Origin: Kitasatospora sp. GP82
GTDB lineage: Bacteria; Actinomycetota; Actinomycetes; Streptomycetales; Streptomycetaceae
Reading direction: 5' to 3'
Length of the DNA: 64,000 nucleotides
Assembly: GCF_029892105.1 (NCBI RefSeq)
Contig: NZ_JARZAJ010000009.1
Span: 62,001-126,000 of the forward strand
The notes under the pieces are model-generated. The model saw only the letters and a list, made by a program, of their open reading frames with translations. It searched no databases and had not been told where the DNA came from. Both the position numbers and the translations under genes were made by a program. This document shows, one piece after another, positions 16,908 through 24,210 of this stretch. Each line of letters starts with the position of its first letter. Positions within the stretch are counted from its first letter, which is position 1.

Positions 16908-17512
16908 GCGTCGACCATGACGCGGGTGGCGAGGACATCTCCACAGGGGGTGTTGGAACCGAAGAGGCACTGCTCGGGAAGTACCCGGGCGGCCATCCGG
17001 ACGGCGAACACCTGAAGCGCGCTGGACAGGTCGATATAGAGATTGGGGCGTTCGAGAGCGAGGTCGACCAGCTCCATCCAGTTGAGCCCGCCGAACGCCC
17101 CGACGATCACCGGCACCTGCGGGAAGCGCGCGGCCAGGGCTGCGTAGGTCCGCAGATCGCCCACGGTGTTCGGTGCGAATCCGTGTACCAGCACGGGCAG
17201 ACCGCCATGGTCGGCACTGACCGCCAGGGCGGGTTCGATCGCCCGGGCCCGGTCGGGCGCAGGGGTCAGTTCCCCGATGCCGACGATCCCCGGCCGGCTG
17301 AGCTGCTCGTCCAGCCAGGCGCCCGTCGCCCGGCTGTCGAGGCCCAGTGGGACGGAGGCGAAGCCGACCAGCTCCTCGGGGTGGGCATCGAGTGCTTCCC
17401 GCAGCTCGGTCACCGCCGCACGGTAGTCCTCACGCGGGGACTGTTCCCCGGCGATGACGGAGCCCAGGCGGGCGAACTCGGCCCGCAGGCCGTCGAGCGT
17501 CTGCTGCCGTGC
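16908..17512 (-). pseudogene. Amidohydrolase-family fragment
   Basis: This minus-strand frame reads like an amidohydrolase_2 TIM barrel: ELVGFASVPLGLD, GIVGIGELTPAPD, GLPVLVHGFAPNTVGDL, VIVGAFGGLNWMELV, LYIDLSSALQ and CLFGSNTPCGDVLATRV. The N-terminal metal site (D-x-H) and start are absent, and the C-terminus runs into antisense of azlD. Both ends are therefore lost, and about 200 of 270 residues remain. The upstream end abuts the MerR remnant. Confidence 0.7.
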
Positions 17513-17515
17513 TTC

Positions 17516-17692
17516 GCCGATGACGGCCGGCTCACCCCTTGCGAGACGGCACGCGAGCGGCTGCGCAGTCAGATCGAGGCCATCGACCGCTCGATGGCGA
17601 CCATGCGCGAGACCCGGGCGATGCTGGTCGCCGCGCTCGGTCGGCCGGACGAACGGGCCGACCTCCACGAGGAGTTGGCGAAGTTCGACTGA
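17516..17692 (+). pseudogene. C-terminal remnant of a MerR-family regulator
   Basis: The frame ends DDGRLTPCETARERL, EAIDRSMATMRETRAMLVAA, typical of the coiled-coil tail of small MerR regulators. No HTH precedes it. It touches the broken amidohydrolase gene head to head, marking a deletion scar. Confidence 0.6.
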
Positions 17693-17789
17693 GTGACTCC
17701 GGGTCGGCCGTACGTCGGCTCCAGGTCGGGCGCGTCCGGGTGGGCGCCGAGGCCCGCTGAGGGTGTCCGGGGCTGAGCCTCCGGGATCC

Positions 17790-17826
17790 GGCGGGCCGGG
17801 CCGGCTGTTTGCCGGCCCGGCCCGCC
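17790..17826 (-). terminator. Strong hairpin terminator of the aminotransferase gene
   Basis: GGCGGGCCGGGCCGGC and GCCGGCCCGGCCCGCC form a perfect 16-bp stem with loop TGTTT, 14 bp after the aminotransferase stop. Confidence 0.85.
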
Positions 17827-17840
17827 TTCCCGATGCAGCG

Positions 17841-19142
17841 TCAGCCCGACGAGGCCGAGTGTTCCCGGGCCACCGAGTCGAGGGCGTCGGTCAGGGCCGT
17901 CAGGCCCTCGTCGGCCTCGTCCTCGGTCAGGGTGAGCGGTGGGGCCATCCGCAGGGTGTTGCCGTAGAGGCCGCCCTTGCCGATCAGCAGGCCGCGCCTT
18001 CTGGTCTCCTCCATTACGGCGGTGGCGAGCGGCGGGCTGGGCCGTCCGCTCGCCGGGTCGACGAGGTCGACGGCGAACATCAGGCCCTTGCCCCGCACCG
18101 CGCCGACGACGGGGAGCTTCTCGGCCGCCGTGCGGAGAGCGGCGATCAGTCGGCTGCCGACCCGGTGCGCGTTGGCCTGGAGATCGTGTTCCAGCAGGTA
18201 GTCGAGGGTGGCGTTCGCGGCAGTGGTCGCCAGCGGGTTGCCGCCGAACGTCGAGACGCCGTTCGCGGGCAGGCCGTCCAGCAGTTCGCCCCGCGCCACG
18301 ACGCCGCCGATCGCGAGACCGTTCCCCATTCCCTTGGCGAAGGTCATGATGTCGGGTGTCACGCCGTGGGCCTCGATACCCCAGAACGTCTCGCCGGTAC
18401 GGCCCCAGCCGGTCTGGACCTCGTCCGAGATCAGCAGGATCCCGTGCTCGTCCAGGACCTGCTTGAACTCCCGGAAGAGACCGTCGGGCACGGCGGTGAA
18501 CCCGCCGACGCCCTGCACCGGTTCGGCGAGCAGACAGGCGACGTCGGTGGCGGTGGCCGTGGCGAGGCACCTGCGCAGGTCCTCGACGCAGAACCGGGCG
18601 TACTCCTCCTCGGAGAGCTGCGGGAACTGCTCGCGGTCCGTGCCGTGCAGGTAGTGCACATTCAGCGGAGAGAGCGAGGAGTTCTTCCAGCTCCGGTTCC
18701 CGGTCACGGCGGAGGCCGCGTACGAGCGGCCGTGGTAGCTGTTGCGCAGCGCGAGTACCTGGTCGGAACGGCGGGCGTGGGTCGCCAGCAACAGGGCCGT
18801 CTCATTGGCCTCCGTACCGGAGTTGGTGAAGAACACCTTCGCGTCCGGGATCCCGGAGAGCCGGGCCACCTTCTCCGCCAGCTCAACCTGGGAGCGGATC
18901 AGATACAGCGTCGAGGTGTGGACGATGCCCGTCCGCAGCTGACGCTCGACGGCCTCGCGCACCTCGGGGATGTCGTAGCCGAGCATATTGGTGAGGATGC
19001 CGCCGAAGAAGTCGAGGTAGCTCACCCCGGCTGCATCCCGGACGCGGCGGCCCTGGCCGCTCACGATCTCCAACGGGCTGTCGTAGTACAGGGCCAACCA
19101 GGCTGGCAGGACTGCGCGATGCCGATCCAACAGTTCCGACAT
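17841..19142 (-). CDS. Class III (ornithine/GABA-type) aminotransferase
   Basis: The protein has 433 residues. The ATG at 19142 follows AGAGGAGAG; the frame is open far upstream but carries no homology there. Fold-type I landmarks are FFTNSGTEANETALLLAT, SYHGRSY, LLAEPVQGVGG, LLISDEVQTGWGRTG and the PLP-binding Lys in PDIMTFAKGMGNGLAIG. It resembles AGXT2-like and 4-aminobutyrate aminotransferases. It lies on the other strand from the diaminobutyrate-like block, separated by debris. It could act on a diamino acid or be unrelated. Confidence 0.9.
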   Translation of the reverse strand: MSELLDRHRAVLPAWLALYYDSPLEIVSGQGRRVRDAAGVSYLDFFGGILTNMLGYDIPEVREAVERQLRTGIVHTSTLYLIRSQVELAEKVARLSGIPDAKVFFTNSGTEANETALLLATHARRSDQVLALRNSYHGRSYAASAVTGNRSWKNSSLSPLNVHYLHGTDREQFPQLSEEEYARFCVEDLRRCLATATATDVACLLAEPVQGVGGFTAVPDGLFREFKQVLDEHGILLISDEVQTGWGRTGETFWGIEAHGVTPDIMTFAKGMGNGLAIGGVVARGELLDGLPANGVSTFGGNPLATTAANATLDYLLEHDLQANAHRVGSRLIAALRTAAEKLPVVGAVRGKGLMFAVDLVDPASGRPSPPLATAVMEETRRRGLLIGKGGLYGNTLRMAPPLTLTEDEADEGLTALTDALDSVAREHSASSG

Positions 19143-19778
19143 ATCAGGTCTCGCTCTCCTCTCGGGTGGGCGAACTGGCTGATCGTCCGCACCCCGGCAC
19201 CCCCGCACCGCATCGCGCGGGGAGTCCGGAGCGGTACAGCGGCGGTGGCCTCGCACCCGGTGGCGCGGCCTCAGGCCACGCCGCGATGTTACCCGCATCA
19301 CATCGCCGTCGCCGTGGACATCGACGCATCGGACGCTGGGGGAGACCACTGGCCACCACGGGCAGACTCCTGACGGCCAGGAGCGACCCGGCCGATGACC
19401 TGTGCAGGGCCGATGGGATGCTGCGCGCCAAAGCGCCGCGCGGACGTACCGCGGCGATGAGTTGGAGGAACCGGCCTGAGTGCCGCCGCCGCCGAGATCG
19501 TGTCCGTCGCTCCGCTGCCGGCGGTGCCGGCCTTCGCCGTTGCAGGCGTGGGAACGGACCAGCTCCCAGCTCCCGGTGGTGGGATTCCTCGTGGCAATTC
19601 TGGGCGCTCTCCCAACTCTGCGCCGAGAACGGGCTGTTCGCCGCCCCTGGGTATGCGGTCGCGCGGGTCTGCGCCGGACGCCCGGGCCGACTGCTCGGGG
19701 GAGTGTTCGCGGTGCCGTCCTCGCTGCCCGAGCCTCAGACAGTCGGCCCTCCGCCAGGCTGCGGCCATCGGCAATGCA
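19143..19778. other. Gene-less region between aminotransferase and tRNA fragment
   Basis: About 640 bp in which I find no convincing protein on either strand. The open frames lack recognisable motifs and plausible starts. It may hold the promoter of the aminotransferase and decayed sequence up to the tRNA-Ser breakpoint. Confidence 0.5.
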
Positions 19779-19838
19779 GCACGTTTGGAAAGCGTGTTGG
19801 GGGCAACCCCTCACGAGTTCGAATCTCGTATCCTCCGC
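19779..19838 (+). tRNA. tRNA-Ser(GGA), 3' part only; probable att site
   Basis: A complete anticodon arm (CACGT TTGGAAA GCGTG, anticodon GGA), the long variable arm GGGG-GCAA-CCCC, a T arm ACGAG TTCGAAT CTCGT and the acceptor 3' strand ATCCTCC G are present. The expected GGAGGAT acceptor 5' strand and a D arm are not found upstream, so the gene is cut just before the anticodon stem. A tRNA 3' end beside an integrase C-terminus is the classic signature of an integration site. Confidence 0.75.
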
Positions 19839-19842
19839 AGCT

Positions 19843-19878
19843 AGAAGGCTCGCACCGTTCGAACGGTGCGGGCCTTCT
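19843..19878 (+). terminator. Terminator downstream of the tRNA-Ser fragment
   Basis: AGAAGGCTCGCACCGTTC and GAACGGTGCGGGCCTTCT are inverted 18-mers with one G-T wobble and almost no loop, starting 5 bp after the tRNA end. Confidence 0.75.
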
Positions 19879-19915
19879 GCGTTCGCAGTCTCATCTGTAG
19901 TCTCAACAGCCCCGA

Positions 19916-20095
19916 TCAGGCGGCTTCGGAGTCGCCCCCGTCGGCGTCCTTGGCCACCTGCCAGATGAGTCCGCCCACGCGCTCGACAACATCCTTGAGG
20001 ATGCCGCCCGTGACGTGCTGGTAGCGGGCGGCCATGGCGGTGGACGACCAGCCCATGATCTGCATCACCACCCGCTCGGGGACACCGAGGATCAG
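19916..20095 (-). pseudogene. Tyrosine integrase, C-terminal end only
   Basis: The last 60 or so codons of this minus-strand frame read MLLILGVPERVVMQIMGW, then AMAARYQHVTGGILKD with the catalytic Tyr, and end in an acidic tail. This is the end of actinomycete tyrosine integrases. The rest of the integrase is replaced in frame by an ISL3 transposase (STNTKTRL joins MLLILGV). The stop lies 77 bp from the tRNA-Ser 3' end, where such int genes usually sit. Confidence 0.8.
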
Positions 20096-20708
20096 CAGCA
20101 TCAGGCGGGTCTTGGTGTTGGTGGACTCGATCAGGCCGTTGGACAGCTTCTCGACGATCGCGTGGAGGATGGCCTCGTAGTGGCGCTTGATCTTGCATGC
20201 CGGATCGGCGACGGTCGGAAGACGGCACCGGACGGCCCAGGACAGCCACCGGTCCAGGGCCTTCACCGCTGCGTCGACGCCTTCGGCGGCAGCGATCCGG
20301 TAGATCGTGCGTAGGCCCTCCTTCAGCAGATAGGCGCGGTGCAGGCGAGGGTCGTTGGTCGCGATCCAGGCGAGTTTGACCTGCTGGCGGGGCGTGAGGT
20401 CCTCAGGGTTCTTCCACAACGCGTGGCGTGAGTGCTTGAGGCGGCGGGCGAGTTCGGGGTCGGCCGCCTCGCGCCGGGCCCGGTTCCATGCGGAGCGGCG
20501 TTCCTCGTCCAGGGCTTCGGTGGCCCAGGCCACGACGTGGAACGGGTCCATGGCCCGGACCCGCGTTCGGAGCTCGCTCGGCGACCACGTCGGCGGTCCA
20601 CTCCGCGCCATCGGCACTGATGTGGGTGAGCCTGTGGGAGCGGTCGGTGCCGAGCGCGTCGAAGAAGGAGCGGAGCACGTCCTTGCCGTGACCGTCGGCC
20701 ACCCACAC
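20096..20708 (-). pseudogene. ISL3-family transposase, truncated and frameshifted
   Basis: The first part reads VWVADGHGKDVLRSFFDALG and HISADGAEW, then VVAERAPNA in one frame. Near 20575 it must shift by one base to continue as RAMDPFHVVAWATEALDEER, HALWKNPEDLTPRQQVKLAW and GLIESTNTKTRL, all ISL3 (DDE_Tnp_ISL3) signatures. The N-terminal zinc-finger/HTH part is missing, and the usual end (TRVAFGFRSP-like) is replaced by integrase sequence. I could not see element-end inverted repeats. Inactive. Confidence 0.82.
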
Positions 20709-20851
20709 GGCGTGCCGCGAAACCGGCGCTTGCGTCCCGCGTGCGGGAGTGCGGCGGTCCCGGCCAGGACGGTGATGGCCGGGACCGCCGTACCCTGTGC
20801 CTCACAGCATGACCACGCTGATGGCGGAGCGGGCAAGCAGACGGGCAGAGA

Positions 20852-21199
20852 TCAGCCGAGGCTGACCACGAACGTGCCCTTGGCCGAGGCAGGGTTGTAC
20901 TTCTCGTTGCCGGCGTAGTTGACCATGTAGCCGCTGCTGGCGGCTTCTGCCATCAACTGCACATCGAGGATGTTCGAACCGCTGTCGAGCCTTGCCTCAC
21001 CCATGCGATTGGTTGTCGCCTGGCCGAAATCCTCACCCGAGCTGGCGACGCTGAACGTGATCAGCTCACCGCCGATTCCCATGTTCGTCTCCGCGTCGCG
21101 GAGTTCGGCAACCATGCTGCCGTGTGCCGCACCGACGAGGCTTCCCTTCACCGCCTTCGCACTGAGCAGCGGGTTTTTCCCATACTTGCTCTTTGTCAT
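20852..21199 (-). CDS. Small Ig-like domain protein, unknown function
   Basis: The protein has 115 residues. I chose the ATG at 21199 because AAAGGAG lies just upstream of it; an ATG 21 bp earlier is weaker. There is no signal peptide. The body reads as one bacterial Ig-like (Big-type) beta sandwich: GELITFSVASSGEDFGQATT, RMGEARLDSG and YMVNYAGNEKYNPASAKG. Codons at the 5' end and the leader to about 21420 are clearly more AT-rich than the neighbours, consistent with transfer. Isolated single Ig-like domains can be tail, toxin-carrier or surface accessory proteins. I cannot assign one. Confidence 0.6.
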   Translation of the reverse strand: MTKSKYGKNPLLSAKAVKGSLVGAAHGSMVAELRDAETNMGIGGELITFSVASSGEDFGQATTNRMGEARLDSGSNILDVQLMAEAASSGYMVNYAGNEKYNPASAKGTFVVSLG

Positions 21200-21658
21200 C
21201 GAAAACTCCTTTGCCGTCATGCGCCGAGGCTTCTCTGGGCATCCATTTCACCAGTATCCGCCCGGCCCTGTTTTTCGGAGTGCCCGAATACGTAATATTC
21301 CTACGAACACCCGCATCTCCAGAACTACTGCCTCGAGTCGCCATGGCCGGACAATGTCACTCAAACGGTGGCGTGTCCAACCAGGGCCCAACTGCACGGT
21401 AACGGTCATTTATCGAACAGAACAGCGGCAAGAGTCGCACCGAAGACAGCCAACTCGAAGACCGTTCGGAACAGCGCCCCGGCGTCGAGGACCACAGGTC
21501 TGACATGCCCACGATTTGGTGATATTGTCCGCCGTCGCCTTCCGGATCCCCGATCATGCTCGGGAATCCCACTCAGGAGGATGGCAATGACGGTCCGAGC
21601 CGGCTGATGCATGGAGGGGCCATCGCTACGTCAATCCGTGCACGGATAGTCCGGCGAA
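21200..21658. other. AT-richer gene-less stretch
   Basis: About 460 bp upstream of the Ig-like gene with noticeably lower GC. No open frame has recognisable content. It probably contains the promoter of the Ig-like gene. Confidence 0.45.
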
Positions 21659-22156
21659 GTGCGACTTCTCCGTCCCAATCCGGCACGGAGGCATGCCAGT
21701 GTCCTGTCGGTCATCCCGACCGATCTGCACTGGCAACCCGACCAGGACGCTGGCAACCGTGCCGCCGCGATCGTCGCGGAGCTGGCGTGCGGCACGCCCG
21801 ACGGCGTCGACGTCGAGATCGACGTCACATGGCACGACGGGCTCACGGTCGTCGACTGCGGCGAGAACCTGGAGAGGATCGGCTGTCCGCACTGCGGCGC
21901 GTCGATCGACACCGAGTGGTGGGCGGACCTACTGGAAGCACACTGCGAGGACGGCTTCGCCACCCTGGCGATCGAGCTCCCGTGTTGCGACACCGAGTCG
22001 TCACTCGATGCGCTGGAGTACGACTGGCCCCGCGGATTCGCCCGCTTCGAGATCGCCGTCTGGAACCCCGACCGCATCTGGTTCACCGACGAGGAGTTGA
22101 CCAGGCTCGCGGACGTGCTCGGGCACCCCGTGCGCCAGGTCCGGGCTCACCTCTGA
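21659..22156 (+). CDS. Conserved hypothetical protein with CPHCG motif; start doubtful
   Basis: The frame reads VLSVIPTDLHWQPD, EIDVTWHDGLTVVDCGENL, CPHCGASIDTEWW, FATLAIELPCC, and ends GHPVRQVRAHL, about 150 residues. A single C-x-x-C and the acidic composition suggest a small soluble protein. An ATG with a good ribosome site (ACGGAGG) at 21693 is one base out of frame, so the true start may be lost to a frameshift; the GTG at 21659 is the only in-frame alternative. It precedes a SUKH-type gene, and the two may be an immunity-like pair. Confidence 0.55.
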   Translation: MRLLRPNPARRHASVLSVIPTDLHWQPDQDAGNRAAAIVAELACGTPDGVDVEIDVTWHDGLTVVDCGENLERIGCPHCGASIDTEWWADLLEAHCEDGFATLAIELPCCDTESSLDALEYDWPRGFARFEIAVWNPDRIWFTDEELTRLADVLGHPVRQVRAHL

Positions 22157-22264
22157 CATCCACCCGCCGGCTGCCGGATCAACGTGACCAAGCCGGCCTC
22201 ACGCGATCAAGCTCGCATACTCTCGCTGGCATCTACTTGAGCCGCCCAACGCAGAGGAACCCAC

Positions 22265-22930
22265 GTGAGCTTGGACGTAGCCGCCTTCCTGCCGACCGCC
22301 CAGACCTGGACCCCGCCCGAGCCCACCACTCCCCGGCTCACCGACGCCGAGCGCCGCATCGCCCTGGAAGCCGGTACCGGCCTGGACGCCCTGCGCCTGC
22401 TGTCTCCGCCACCGGGGAATCCCTACCTCGGCGGCGGCACCTGGGCAGGACTCTTCGACGAGTTGGGCACGACGCTGCCGCGCGAGTACGTGACCCTCAT
22501 GAACCTGTACGGCGCCGGCTGCTGGAGCGGCTGGCTGCGCTTCTTCACCCCGCTGCGCACCGGCGAACGGCGCTACCTTCAGCACGTCGAGTCGACCACC
22601 GACGGGTACCGGCAGCTCAAGGGCAACCACCCCCAGTGGTATCCGCTCGCCACCTGGCCCGAGCCCGGCGGGTTCCTCCCGTTCGCCAACTCCATCGACG
22701 GCGACCAACTCGGCTGGCTCACCGAAGGAGGCGACCCCGACAACTGGCCCCTGATCGTCTGGCCACGCCACGCAGACCAGGGACCGCCCCTGGAGCAGGG
22801 TCTGATCGACACTCTCCTGACCTGGCAGCGCGGCACCTTCAGCACCGAAGGGCTGGCCGCGCTGGATGAGGGACGACGACCCATCGAGTTCGCCGGCTTC
22901 CGCCTCTGGGACGACAGCGCCCACTGGTAG
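22265..22930 (+). CDS. SMI1/KNR4 (SUKH)-family protein
   Basis: The protein has 221 residues with a GTG start after GCAGAGG. SUKH features include LGTTLPREYVTLMNLYGAG, then WLRFFTPL, LPFANSIDGDQLGWLTEGG and the closing FSTEGLAALDEG. SUKH proteins are frequently immunity proteins of polymorphic toxins but also occur alone in streptomycetes. No toxin gene is visible next door. Cytoplasmic. Confidence 0.75.
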   Translation: MSLDVAAFLPTAQTWTPPEPTTPRLTDAERRIALEAGTGLDALRLLSPPPGNPYLGGGTWAGLFDELGTTLPREYVTLMNLYGAGCWSGWLRFFTPLRTGERRYLQHVESTTDGYRQLKGNHPQWYPLATWPEPGGFLPFANSIDGDQLGWLTEGGDPDNWPLIVWPRHADQGPPLEQGLIDTLLTWQRGTFSTEGLAALDEGRRPIEFAGFRLWDDSAHW

Positions 22931-22967
22931 GCCGCCCACGCCAACTCCACCACACGATGACGTTCCA

Positions 22968-23756
22968 TCAGTCGACGGTGAGCACCAACTTCCGCGTGGT
23001 CCTCCCGGTTTCACCGAGCTCGTGGGCCTTGGCGGCGTCCGCCAACGGGAAGACGGCGTCGACGTGGACCTTCAGCTTGCCGGTCTCGACCAACTCCGTG
23101 ATGGCCAACAGCGCTCGCCGGTCGGGCTCGACCAGCATGAAGCCCGAGCGAATGGAGCGCGCGGCCGCGGCCGAGGCGAGCGCCTCGGTCTCGCGGGCCG
23201 GGAGGGTGATCAACGTGCCACCGTTCCGCAGCACCGACAGCGAGCGCTCCTGGTAGTCCCCGGCGATCGGGTCGATCACCACATCCACATCGGAGACCAT
23301 CGAGGCGAAGTCGGCCGCCGTGTAGTCGATCACCTCGTCCGCACCCAGCCCCCGCACGAACTCGTGCTTGCCCGCGCTGGCCGTGCCGATGACGTACGCG
23401 CCGTACGCCTTGGCGACCTGCACCGCCAGGTGCCCCACGCCACCTGCCGCGGCGTGCACCAGGACTCGCTGCCCCTCCTGCAGGGCCGCCATGTCCACCA
23501 GGGCCTGCCAGGCCGTAAGCGCGGCCAGCGGCAGGGCCGCCGCCTGCACGTGGTCGAGTCCGGCCGGCTTGGGGGCGAAGTGGCGTGCCGGAGCGGCCAC
23601 GTACTGCGCATAGCCGCCGACCATCCGCGGAAAGCCCGGCATGCCGTACACCTCGTCACCCGGCCGGAAGAGCGTCACGCCGAGGCCGGCGGTCTCCACC
23701 ACACCCGAGACGTCCCACCCCACGATGCCATCACCAGGTCGGCCGGTGCGCACCAG
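22968..23756 (-). pseudogene. NADP-dependent quinone-oxidoreductase-like enzyme, N-terminus lost
   Basis: The frame contains IVGWDVSGVVETAG, GDEVYGMPGFP, LPLAALTAWQALVDMA, the nucleotide motif VLVHAAAGGVGHLAVQVAKA and ends RTTRKLVLTVD. This is a zinc-independent medium-chain reductase of about 310 residues missing its first 50 or so. Upstream of about 23757 the frame stays open but is antisense to a GlxA-type fragment, so no native start exists. Confidence 0.75.
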
Positions 23757-24000
23757 CGAGGACTTCTCGATCGCCGTCGAGCACGACGCGAGCGTGATCG
23801 CCACCGCCGACACCTTGATCGTGGCGGCCATCGATGATCCGATCGGCGGCAGCGACCCGCTCCCCGAGCCGGTCGCTGCCGCTCTGGGCCGGCTCCGGCC
23901 CGGCACCCGCCTGGTGTCGATCTGCACGGCCTCCTTCGTCCTCGCCGCCGCCGGGCTGCTCGACGGCCGGCCCGCCGCGCCCCACTCGCGGCCCAGGTGC
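23757..24000 (+). pseudogene. GlxA/AraC-family regulator fragment (DJ-1/PfpI part)
   Basis: The frame reads TADTLIVAAIDDPIGGSDPL and RPGTRLVSICTASFVLAAAG, then LLDGRPA. This is the middle of the DJ-1/PfpI-like domain of GlxA-type AraC regulators, including the nucleophile-elbow region around Cys. Neither the start nor the AraC HTH is present. Beyond 24000 a frame reading DKSAWSVEQLSEYNKLVLTT may be a third fragment; I do not recognise it. Confidence 0.65.
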
Positions 24001-24210
24001 TTGGGACCACTGCCGCCGTCACCGCCGTGGGCGCCGACAAGTCTGCGTGGAGCGTCGAGCAGCTGTCGGAGTACAACAAGCTCGTCCTCACCACTGACCC
24101 GCTGTCCTACGACACCATGAAGACCGCCACATCGCCGACGCCCTGGCCGAAGACAGCGCGGCCGGCCTTCGACAGCGCTCCTTACGCGGCGTCTGCGGCG
24201 TCGGTCGCTG

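Noticed and set aside
19298-19774. Open frames on both strands between the aminotransferase and the tRNA fragment
   Set aside because: No motif, poor starts, composition like antisense noise; kept as a gene-less region.
17841-20249. Aminotransferase extended to an 802-residue protein
   Set aside because: Residues upstream of MSELLDRH have no homology and run through the tRNA-Ser fragment; the ATG at 19142 with its ribosome site is the true start.
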